DNA from: Bacteroidota bacterium
GTDB lineage: Bacteria; Bacteroidota; Ignavibacteria; UBA10030; UBA8401
Assembly (NCBI GenBank): GCA_030824295.1
Contig: JAVBYA010000133.1
Coordinates: forward strand, 1 to 5,676
Length of the DNA stretch: 5,676 bases
Reading direction: 5' to 3'
Shown here: positions 1-5,502 of the stretch, piece after piece
How the letters are laid out: every line of letters starts with the position of its first letter
How positions within the stretch are numbered: position 1 is the stretch's first letter
Position numbers and translations under genes: made by a program
Notes under the pieces: generated by a model
The model's database searches: none
Seen by the model: only the letters and a program-made list of their open reading frames with translations
What the model was told of the DNA's origin: nothing

Positions 1-493
1 GTGCCTGGATCTGCCGGCGGATATCGGTGTAGTCAATGAGTCCCATGAGCGGATGATGATAGCCGAAGCCGATCATATCCAGACGGGGATTGTTCAGCGA
101 TGTTTTCCACTGCATGGCCGTGGTCCAATGGGACTTCCAATTCGCAAAATTCCCGTTGCCGTCCGCTTCCAGTGCGTTCAGATTCTCGATGAGGGAGCCG
201 GAAAAACTCACCTGTGCGCCGAAGTTCGGAAGGTCGAGTCCTTTCGCGATAGCATTCTTCGGCCAGCTGGTGTACGGACCGGTCCGCTGGTTGTGGATAT
301 CCTTCACGGAGTAACTGTAGCGTGCATTGGCATCGGTCTGCACGACCGATTCGTACGGGAAGTAGATCGGCTGGTGCATATGCCAGAGGAACGCGATGTG
401 GATGGGGGGATTGGAATTCGGTTTCGTCTGCTGTGAGAACGCAACAGTGAAAAGAATGAACGCGGAGATGCTGAGGCGCAGAACGAATTTCAT
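1..493 (-). CDS. Secreted glycoside hydrolase family 57 protein, N-terminal part (cut by window edge)
   Basis: This is the N-terminal 164 codons of a gene that continues past the left edge. The start is the ATG at 493-491, chosen because it begins a good Sec signal peptide (MKFVLRL, then a hydrophobic stretch SISAFILFTVAFS, cleavage near residue 20-22). The mature part opens with IAFLWHMHQPIYFPYES (residues 33-49), which contains the HxHQP motif (H38, H40, Q41, P42) that marks GH57 conserved region 1. A second family-like segment, GFGYHHPLMGLIDY, lies at residues 142-155. GH57 enzymes are retaining alpha-glucan-active enzymes (amylase, amylopullulanase, glucanotransferase or branching enzyme). 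The catalytic Glu and Asp lie beyond this window, so the exact activity cannot be given. No strong Shine-Dalgarno is visible; GAAAG about 8 bases upstream is weak. An intrinsic terminator sits just upstream, so transcription may be attenuated. The neighbours are two T9SS-exported starch-related genes on the same strand. The family call is firm; the substrate is inferred. Confidence 0.87.
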   Translation of the reverse strand, partial: MKFVLRLSISAFILFTVAFSQQTKPNSNPPIHIAFLWHMHQPIYFPYESVVQTDANARYSYSVKDIHNQRTGPYTSWPKNAIAKGLDLPNFGAQVSFSGSLIENLNALEADGNGNFANWKSHWTTAMQWKTSLNNPRLDMIGFGYHHPLMGLIDYTDIRRQIQA

Positions 494-512
494 GGAAGTA
501 CTTTCGACGACG

Positions 513-540
513 AAAAAAAAGCCGTCGGGGTCGACGGCTT
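513..540 (-). terminator. Strong rho-independent terminator just upstream of the GH57 gene
   Basis: A perfect 9-bp stem pairs 519-527 with 532-540 (AAGCCGTCG / CGACGGCTT) around a 4-base loop. Read on the minus strand it is followed by an uninterrupted T run (bases 520 to 513), the classic intrinsic terminator layout. It could end transcripts coming from the 441-residue gene upstream. Only 19 bases separate the end of the T run from the GH57 ATG, too little for a separate promoter, so it may instead be a leader attenuator for that gene. On the plus strand the A run precedes the stem, so it would not terminate in that direction. Confidence 0.8.
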
Positions 541-552
541 GAGAACCTTCTG

Positions 553-601
553 AACCTTGCGAAGGTTGTTACGTTATCATTCGTTCAACCTTCGCAAGGT
601 T
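553..601. repeat. Compound palindromic repeat, copy 1
   Basis: A 16-base inverted repeat (AACCTTGCGAAGGTTG at 553-568; CAACCTTCGCAAGGTT at 586-601) flanks a 17-base spacer (569-585). Each arm is itself a small hairpin, AACCTT-GCG-AAGGTT, so the DNA can fold as one long stem or as two short ones. A partial extra AACCTTC at 544-550 adjoins it on the left. A near-identical copy lies at 905-953. It looks like a dispersed intergenic repeat; no encoded protein is visible. On the minus strand it lies immediately before the intrinsic terminator. Confidence 0.85.
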
Positions 602-658
602 GTGACTGCGGTGATGCTTACCGTTGCTCGATGCAGATCGAAGTGTTTACCATAATCA

Positions 659-685
659 GTAGGTCGGCCTTGAGGCCGACAACCG
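659..685 (+). repeat. REP-like palindrome, forward member of an inverted pair
   Basis: The element begins with GTAGG and carries a perfect 7-bp hairpin GTCGGCC-TTGA-GGCCGAC (663-680), followed by AAC. A 5' GTAG next to a GC-rich imperfect palindrome is the known hallmark of REP elements mobilised by RAYT (REP-associated tyrosine) transposases. A related element in the opposite orientation lies at 741-767. No RAYT gene is in the window. The class assignment rests on motif layout only. Confidence 0.55.
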
Positions 686-740
686 ATTAACTACTGTGTC
701 GTTGAAAAAAAAATGTTCGAGCTCTATTGCGTGTATCGGT

Positions 741-767
741 GTGTTGCCGGCGTAAACACCGGCCTAC
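741..767 (-). repeat. REP-like palindrome, reverse member of an inverted pair
   Basis: Read on the minus strand from 767, it begins GTAGG, has a hairpin with GCCGG/CCGGC arms (763-759 pairing with 750-746), and ends in CAACAC. It aligns with the 659-685 element (GTAGG, then YCGG, a palindrome centre, then CCGRC and AAC). Together they form a head-to-head pair with both GTAG ends pointing outward, like a bacterial interspersed mosaic element (BIME). An alternative hairpin pairs GTGTT (741-745) with AACAC (755-759). Confidence 0.5.
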
Positions 768-832
768 CGGATTACGATGTGGAATATCTTGATCTCAACA
801 GAAATACATCAATATCGTCACTGTAAAGACAG

Positions 833-880
833 ACCCTGAAATCGCACAGCTGATCACATGCTCAAGGTGCTCTTCAGGGT
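833..880. repeat. Inverted repeat ACCCTGAA / TTCAGGGT with a 32-base loop
   Basis: An 8-base perfect inverted repeat (833-840 and 873-880) encloses 32 bases, about 25 bases from the second compound palindrome. No T run follows on either strand, so it is not an obvious terminator, and no ORF with a ribosome binding site is seen. It may be part of the repeat cluster or chance. Apart from the repeats and terminator listed, I see nothing codable in 494-963. Confidence 0.3.
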
Positions 881-904
881 GACGTATTCCGGTTGTTATT
901 GGGA

Positions 905-953
905 AACCTTGCGAAGGTTGTTACGTTATCATTCTTTCAACCTTCGCAAGGTA
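905..953. repeat. Compound palindromic repeat, copy 2, abutting the end of the T9SS gene
   Basis: Arms lie at 905-920 and 938-952 around a 17-base spacer (921-937) that differs from copy 1 at one base (position 935 is T where copy 1 has G). The last arm base also differs (953 is A instead of T). It is in the same orientation as copy 1 and starts 352 bases after it. It ends 10 bases from the TGA of the 441-residue gene at 966-964, so on that transcript it forms a 15-16-bp 3' hairpin. That hairpin could protect the mRNA end or help stop transcription, although no T run follows. Confidence 0.85.
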
Positions 954-963
954 TTGGGTTACG

Positions 964-2289
964 TCACTTCATCAATAGCATCGTGCGGGTCTCGACGGCC
1001 GCATTGCTTATCAGGCGATAGTAATAGACACCGCTGGTGAGATTCTCCGCGTTGAATGTGAACGTGTTCCGTTCACCGGCGTTGAACATCCCTTCGGCGA
1101 CCGTGGCGACCTCTTTGCCAAGGACATCAAACACTTTGAGCGACGCATGGCCGGAGGTGCCGAGTGTGAAGGAGATGGAGGTGGAAGGGTTGAACGGATT
1201 GGGAAAGTTGCCGCTCAGCTCGACCGATGCAGGGGCGAGTCCGACGACTGCTTCCACCGTACCGCTGTAGGTGAACTTGCCATCGCGGTCGGTCTGTTTC
1301 AGGCGATACTCGTATTTACCGGATGCTGCGGCGTTGTCCAGATACGAATAGCTGTTGGCGCTGTTGGAGGTTCCCTGTCCTTTGACGAATCCAAGCGTCG
1401 TCCAAGCGGCAGAGCCGGACTGTTTCCGCTCCACATCGAATCCATGATTGTTGATCTCCGTTGCGGTCTGCCAGGAGAGTTTCACGCTCTTTCCGGTGAC
1501 AGTCGCGGCGAAAGAGGAGAGTTCAACAGGCATTGCTGATTCCGATGTGAAGAAATCCTGCCCCGAAACTGCAAAAGCATCCCAGTTATTTCCAGGGTTT
1601 GTTTCACCTGGATCTCCGGGAATACATTCATTGGAGAAATATCCGCCGGACGAAACAATAATAGCAAAAACGCTGAGCGATTGGGCGTTAGTGACACCGG
1701 AGAACGCAGCGATAGGGATCTTCATTTCGATCCCTTTATTGGCATCACCGCTGAAACCGTTGTTGTAGGCAAATTGGATGTTTCCGGTACCGCCGAATGT
1801 TGTGCCAAGATCAACGGAGGCACTCGTTCCTGTCTGGTCTGACGTCGAGCCAATATAAGCGCTCGCCACATGTCCCGTTGTTCCATACCTCGCCGCATCT
1901 AAATATAAATTGGTTGAGCCGCTTCCTTCATTGAAGGCCAGGGCATAATCAACATCCATATCCATTTTTGCGCTGCCAATGTTATTGAGCACACCGCCGC
2001 TAGTGGCTGCAGTTAAAGTATTCGTCCCTCTTCCGCTGTATCCTGAAAAATTGAAGAAGATGATGACATTATCATTACTTGTCAATTCTCCCGTAATACC
2101 GAGATAAATATTCGTTCCATCCTGGTACGATTTGATCACGCCAAGATCATTGCTGCTTCCAAATCCGTCCCTTGTGGAGGTATAACTAGCCAATTGCGTA
2201 TAATTGACATCGCTCATATCTCCATTAATGGTCGGTTGTGCCGAAGCCATTGCGGAGATAAGGATCATCATCGTAACGATTTTATGCAT
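964..2289 (-). CDS. T9SS-exported protein: DOMON/CBM9-like module + fibronectin III-like domain + type A sorting domain
   Basis: This is a 441-residue secreted, probably surface-attached protein with no recognisable catalytic domain. A signal peptide (MHKIVTMMILISAMASAQ, residues 1-18) leads into a beta-rich module (about 19-250). That module begins PTINGDM, has an IYLGITG strand (61-67) and ends near PGNNWDAFAVSG (232-243). This resembles DOMON/CBM9-like sugar-binding folds and the module in the upstream amylase. A fibronectin III-like domain follows (about 253-347: MPVELSSF, VKLSWQTATEINNHGFDVER, YEYRLKQTDRDG), then the T9SS sorting domain (about 355-441: NFPNPFNPST at 361-370, VFDVLGKEVA, YYYRL, ending MLLMK). 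The ATG at 2289 is supported by GAGGAA at 2300-2295 with 5-base spacing. The gene lies 133 bases after the amylase on the same strand and has its own candidate promoter and cre-like operator. The N-terminal coding part has lower GC (about 46%) than the rest (about 56%). The CDS and export route are firm; starch binding is inferred from context. Confidence 0.9.
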   Translation of the reverse strand: MHKIVTMMILISAMASAQPTINGDMSDVNYTQLASYTSTRDGFGSSNDLGVIKSYQDGTNIYLGITGELTSNDNVIIFFNFSGYSGRGTNTLTAATSGGVLNNIGSAKMDMDVDYALAFNEGSGSTNLYLDAARYGTTGHVASAYIGSTSDQTGTSASVDLGTTFGGTGNIQFAYNNGFSGDANKGIEMKIPIAAFSGVTNAQSLSVFAIIVSSGGYFSNECIPGDPGETNPGNNWDAFAVSGQDFFTSESAMPVELSSFAATVTGKSVKLSWQTATEINNHGFDVERKQSGSAAWTTLGFVKGQGTSNSANSYSYLDNAAASGKYEYRLKQTDRDGKFTYSGTVEAVVGLAPASVELSGNFPNPFNPSTSISFTLGTSGHASLKVFDVLGKEVATVAEGMFNAGERNTFTFNAENLTSGVYYYRLISNAAVETRTMLLMK

Positions 2290-2294
2290 ATGGT

Positions 2295-2300
2295 TTCCTC
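2295..2300 (-). promoter_or_regulatory. Shine-Dalgarno site of the 441-residue T9SS protein gene
   Basis: On the minus strand GAGGAA is followed by 5 bases and the ATG at 2289. This is a clear match to the anti-Shine-Dalgarno sequence and fixes the start. The amylase and GH57 genes lack a comparable site. Confidence 0.75.
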
Positions 2301-2336
2301 AATAATTAATGGATAGGTTTTGTTTATATTTTTGAA

Positions 2337-2365
2337 ATGTTAATCTATAGAATTATCAATATCAA
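2337..2365 (-). promoter_or_regulatory. Candidate promoter for the 441-residue T9SS protein gene
   Basis: On the minus strand TTGATA (2365-2360) and TAACAT (2342-2337) are separated by 17 bases, matching the sigma-70-type consensus at 5/6 and 4/6 positions. The surrounding spacer is very AT-rich (about 26% GC over 2281-2400 by hand count), which fits a promoter but also raises the chance of random matches. A transcript from here would have a leader of about 40 bases containing the GAGGAA site. Confidence 0.4.
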
Positions 2366-2378
2366 GTAAAAAACCATT

Positions 2379-2393
2379 AGAAAGCGCTTACAA
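2379..2393 (-). promoter_or_regulatory. cre-like LacI-family operator
   Basis: The minus strand reads TTGTAAGCGCTTTCT here, centred on the perfect 8-base palindrome AAGCGCTT (2382-2389). It closely fits the catabolite-responsive element type of operator (TGWAANCGNTNWCA), bound by LacI/CcpA-family sugar regulators; only the final base departs. It lies upstream of the candidate promoter of the binding-module gene, between two starch-related genes, where maltose- or starch-responsive control would make sense. No LacI-family gene is in the window, so the regulator is inferred. Confidence 0.5.
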
Positions 2394-2422
2394 CCGGAAT
2401 GCCCAATATGACCGCCGAAAGG

Positions 2423-5400
2423 TCACTTCAATAATAACAGCTTGCGGGAGGTAGAATGTTCACCGGAGCGGAGTGTATATATATAGAGACCGCTGGGGAA
2501 CCCTTCGGCATTCCATGTCATAGTATAGATACCGGCACCGAGAGGTTGGTCCACTACTGAGGCGACTTTACGGCCGAGCAGATCATAGACGGCAAGCTCC
2601 GTCCGGACCGCTCTTGTTTCTGTCAGAGAGAATCGTATGGTCGTGGAAGGATTGAACGGATTCGGGTAATTCTGTTCCAGATTGAAGTTTACGGGAGTCA
2701 CCTGTGTGAATGTCGATGTTTGCGCGCCGGTGATGAGCACTGTGGGATCGGGAATGCCGTCACCGTTCTTGTCGATGGTGACCGCTGCGAGATTGATCAG
2801 ACTGTCGGGTCCGCCGTCTCCGTTCACATCGGGATTGTCCGGCATGGCATCGCCGGACCCGTAATCGAAGCCGCCGGAAGCGAGAGCAACGAGTTTCAGC
2901 GAGGCGTTCTTCGGGACGAGTCCTGCGCCGAGTGCGTAGATATCATTGAACGACACGGCAACTTCCAGTCCGCGATGGGCGGCACCGCGTTGTCCGTTCG
3001 CCTTGGCAGACATATTCACACTTTGTGTGCCCGCCACCAGGAATGTGGACGGCTTCTCGTTATTATACGATGTTACGAAGAGGTCGATGCCATCCGAAGA
3101 ACGGAAGCGGTTGTTCTTGGGATAATCGCCGAGCCAACCTTGCGCGGAATTGAAATTCGTTCTTCCGCTGTCCTTCACCGCGTCCACATACAGCATGGCG
3201 GTGTTGTTCACATCATTGATGTAGTAATCGAGACCAAGGTAGAGCGAATCGGAGTCCCACGTGGCATACAAGCCGAACAGTTCATTGTTCACAATGCCGG
3301 TGCTTCTGCTCCACCAGTAACTGTCCGTGTCGCCGTCCACCGCCACACGCCAGCTCAGATCCCAATCGATAGGAGAGACGGAGATGGAACCGTCAATGGT
3401 CGGCTTGCGGTAGGTTGCGATGATGGAATCCTTCGCTGGCTTCACAGTCAGAATGAACGATGAAGTATCGCGTCCGCCTTTCCCATCGTGCACCAGGAGT
3501 GTGATGAGAGAGGCTCCGGTGTCCGCAACAGCGGGAGTGCCGCTTAGTTTCCCGGACAGCGTCCCGACAGAAATCCAGGAAGGATGGGAGAGAAGCGAGA
3601 AGGAGAGTGTATCATTGTCCACATCCGTTGCGGGGACGGATCGTTCGAAACGCTTGGTGGCAAATGTTGCCGTATCAGCAGAAGCAGTGAGCACCGGTGC
3701 GCGGTTCAGCAGAGAGGTAACAGTGAACGTATCGGCATCGAACGCACCGGAAGGATCGGCTGCTTTCAGTTGGATGGTCCAGGAACCGGTCTCTGCGGCA
3801 CCGGGAGTACCGGTGAGTATTCCGTTCGGTGTCACGCTCAGCCAGGGAGGATTGTTCACCATGGTGAACGTCATCGCTTCACCATTGGCGTCGCTGGCGG
3901 TGAGCCGGACGGTCAACGGAGAGTTCGTATAGGCAGTTTGGTCCGGGATGCGGTTCAGCACCGGAGGATGATTCAGCGTCTGTGTGGTGTCCGGGACGAA
4001 GATGACGTAACTGCGCGGCGGTGCCCAGAGATCTATCCTTCCGTCCGCCTGTGCCGGTTTGATATTGTTGTTGATATCGTGGCGAGTGTAATCCTTGAAT
4101 TTTTGATTCGGATAATCGGTATTCACCCACACACCGCGCCATTCGGTAGGGTGGTCGTTGATCACCAGATAGGCGGCCGGCTTCCCGCTGCCGCCGTTCC
4201 GCCGCGCTACGTAAATATCCTTCGCCAGATCATCCTGCGAACCGCTCCCGCCCACGTAGAACGGATTCAATCCGCTTCTCCGCGTTGTCCCGCCCGATAG
4301 GAAATTCTGACGGATCCAGATGAGCGTATCGATGGCGCCGGCAAAACCGTACGTGAAATAATCCTTGAAGAAGATGCAGGGACGTCCTTCAGAGAAGATA
4401 ATGTAGGCATATGCCATCTGCTTATCGGAGAGGACGGGATCATGTCCATTATCGGTCGTGCCGTCGTATCCGGTCCGGTCGAAATCGTGATTCTCCACGA
4501 AGGTGGAATAATCGAATCCGGAGATACCGGCGCCGGCAAGTCCGGCATTGTCCAGCGAACGCATGTCGAATCCGCCGGAGGTGTTGTTGCACATCTCTTT
4601 CAGTGTGTAGCGGAGCGGGAAGTCGAACATCGCCACATTCGCCCCGTTCACGTTCTTGGCGGCGTTCAGCCAATTCCCAATATCGGCAGTGTTGCTCCAG
4701 AGTTCCGCCACCGCATATCCCGAACCGTTCGCTCCTTTCAGGAATTCCGCCATGAATGCGGGATCGATCGGTTTCACGGCATCCAGCCGGAATCCGTCGA
4801 ACTTCAGTTCGTTGCGGAGATACTTTCCCCAGGCGATGAGACTGTCCCGCACACTTTGCTTGTTATGGTCCAGCCATTCGCCGAAGCGGAAGAGGGGATC
4901 GGTCTCAACGAACCGCGAATCGACGAAGCAGTTGCTGCTATTCGGATAGAATTCGGACGGGGATTTCGGGAAGCGACCCGACCCGTTCGGGTACTGAAAG
5001 ACGAGATAGGCGGAATCGGGGACGATCGGAAAGGTATTATGGAACGGGATGCACTGATATGCTGCTTTATATTCGCCTCCCATCATATGACGCATCACCG
5101 CGTCCGCATAGACTTCGATACCGACAGTGTGAAAGGTATTGATCGCGGAGACCAATTCCTGTCTGCTGCCGAAGCGGGTCTCTTTGCTTCCTTTCTGAAA
5201 GAACTCCCCGAAGTCATAATGGTCATACGGATCGTATCCCATCGAGAATCCTCCGCCGGCTCCTTTGGCAGGAGAGGGGAACCAGATGCCGCCGATGCCG
5301 GCAGAAGCGAGTTTCGGTGCGAGCTTCGCCAGCGAATCGTACCAGAGTCCTCCCGGAGTGGAGTTCCAATAGAATCCCTGCATGAACACATCGGACTTCG

Positions 5401-5482
5401 GTGAGAGCTGCGGGGCATGCTGCGCCGCGGCAAATTGAGTGAGTAGGATGGTCAGGGCGAGGGCGATGGAAGTGCTTTTCAT
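2423..5482 (-). CDS. Secreted multidomain GH13 alpha-amylase with Ig-like, DOMON/CBM9-like and T9SS sorting domains
   Basis: A complete 1019-residue protein predicted to hydrolyse internal alpha-1,4 bonds of starch or glycogen outside the cell. The signal peptide is residues 1-20 (MKSTSIALALTILLTQFAAA). The GH13 barrel and C domain span about 31-497, opening with DVFMQGFYWN and MGYDPYDHYDFGEF. Region I is DAVMRH (127-132), region II GFRLDAVKPI (230-239, nucleophile D234), region III AVAELW (257-262, acid/base E260) and region IV FVENHD (328-333, stabiliser D333). The triad is intact, but region I has Arg for the usual Asn and region II has Pro for the usual His. Two Ig-like putative cadherin/He_PIG domains follow (about 505-592 and 593-682), then a DOMON/CBM9-like module (about 683-918) with DVNGDG and DKNGDG loops that may bind calcium. 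The T9SS domain (about 932-1019) has NYPNPFNPST at 938-947 and ends KLLLLK. The ATG at 5482 is the start that gives the signal peptide; no Shine-Dalgarno precedes it. Enzyme class and export are firm; exact substrate and products are not shown. Confidence 0.94.
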   Translation of the reverse strand: MKSTSIALALTILLTQFAAAQHAPQLSPKSDVFMQGFYWNSTPGGLWYDSLAKLAPKLASAGIGGIWFPSPAKGAGGGFSMGYDPYDHYDFGEFFQKGSKETRFGSRQELVSAINTFHTVGIEVYADAVMRHMMGGEYKAAYQCIPFHNTFPIVPDSAYLVFQYPNGSGRFPKSPSEFYPNSSNCFVDSRFVETDPLFRFGEWLDHNKQSVRDSLIAWGKYLRNELKFDGFRLDAVKPIDPAFMAEFLKGANGSGYAVAELWSNTADIGNWLNAAKNVNGANVAMFDFPLRYTLKEMCNNTSGGFDMRSLDNAGLAGAGISGFDYSTFVENHDFDRTGYDGTTDNGHDPVLSDKQMAYAYIIFSEGRPCIFFKDYFTYGFAGAIDTLIWIRQNFLSGGTTRRSGLNPFYVGGSGSQDDLAKDIYVARRNGGSGKPAAYLVINDHPTEWRGVWVNTDYPNQKFKDYTRHDINNNIKPAQADGRIDLWAPPRSYVIFVPDTTQTLNHPPVLNRIPDQTAYTNSPLTVRLTASDANGEAMTFTMVNNPPWLSVTPNGILTGTPGAAETGSWTIQLKAADPSGAFDADTFTVTSLLNRAPVLTASADTATFATKRFERSVPATDVDNDTLSFSLLSHPSWISVGTLSGKLSGTPAVADTGASLITLLVHDGKGGRDTSSFILTVKPAKDSIIATYRKPTIDGSISVSPIDWDLSWRVAVDGDTDSYWWSRSTGIVNNELFGLYATWDSDSLYLGLDYYINDVNNTAMLYVDAVKDSGRTNFNSAQGWLGDYPKNNRFRSSDGIDLFVTSYNNEKPSTFLVAGTQSVNMSAKANGQRGAAHRGLEVAVSFNDIYALGAGLVPKNASLKLVALASGGFDYGSGDAMPDNPDVNGDGGPDSLINLAAVTIDKNGDGIPDPTVLITGAQTSTFTQVTPVNFNLEQNYPNPFNPSTTIRFSLTETRAVRTELAVYDLLGRKVASVVDQPLGAGIYTMTWNAEGFPSGLYIYTLRSGEHSTSRKLLLLK

Positions 5483-5483
5483 G

Positions 5484-5502
5484 CCGAAAACGTACCGAAA
5501 AC
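5484..5502. repeat. Tandem direct repeat CCGAAAAC-GTA-CCGAAAAC at the amylase start
   Basis: Two identical 8-base units (5484-5491 and 5495-5502) are spaced 11 bases apart, about one helical turn, immediately before the amylase ATG and overlapping its candidate -10 element. Such spacing suits a regulator binding as a tandem dimer on one DNA face. No known regulator is recognised. It could also be chance. Confidence 0.4.

Noticed and set aside
53..436. Plus-strand open frame of 127 codons opposite GH57
   Set aside because: It is the complement of the GH57 coding sequence, which has a signal peptide and the HxHQP motif on the minus strand.
553..953. Possible CRISPR array from the two near-identical repeats
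   Set aside because: There are only two copies, 352 bases apart, with palindromes between them rather than uniform spacers, and no cas gene.
858..1040. Small plus-strand frame of 60 codons in the repeat region
   Set aside because: It runs through the compound palindrome and into the T9SS gene antisense, with no ribosome binding site or recognisable composition.
886..2400. 11-base inverted repeat ATTCCGGTTGT / ACAACCGGAAT (886-896 and 2390-2400) bracketing the T9SS gene, possibly mobile-element ends
   Set aside because: Several 11-base matches are expected by chance in a window this size. There is no transposase, no target duplication and no extension of the match.
2410..2425. Possible terminator after the amylase (TGACC / GGTCA stem overlapping the stop)
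   Set aside because: The stem is only 5 bp with a 7-base loop and no T run follows, so termination between the amylase and the next gene is not supported.
2720..4300. Plus-strand open frames of 247, 238 and 170 codons
   Set aside because: They overlap one another and are antisense to the Ig-like and DOMON-like parts of the amylase; no motif or ribosome binding site supports them.
4442..5404. Plus-strand open frame of 320 codons opposite the amylase
   Set aside because: It lies wholly inside the amylase, whose conserved GH13 motifs prove the minus-strand frame. The plus-strand translation is Arg/Ile/Val/His-rich with no domain, and open antisense frames are common at this GC.
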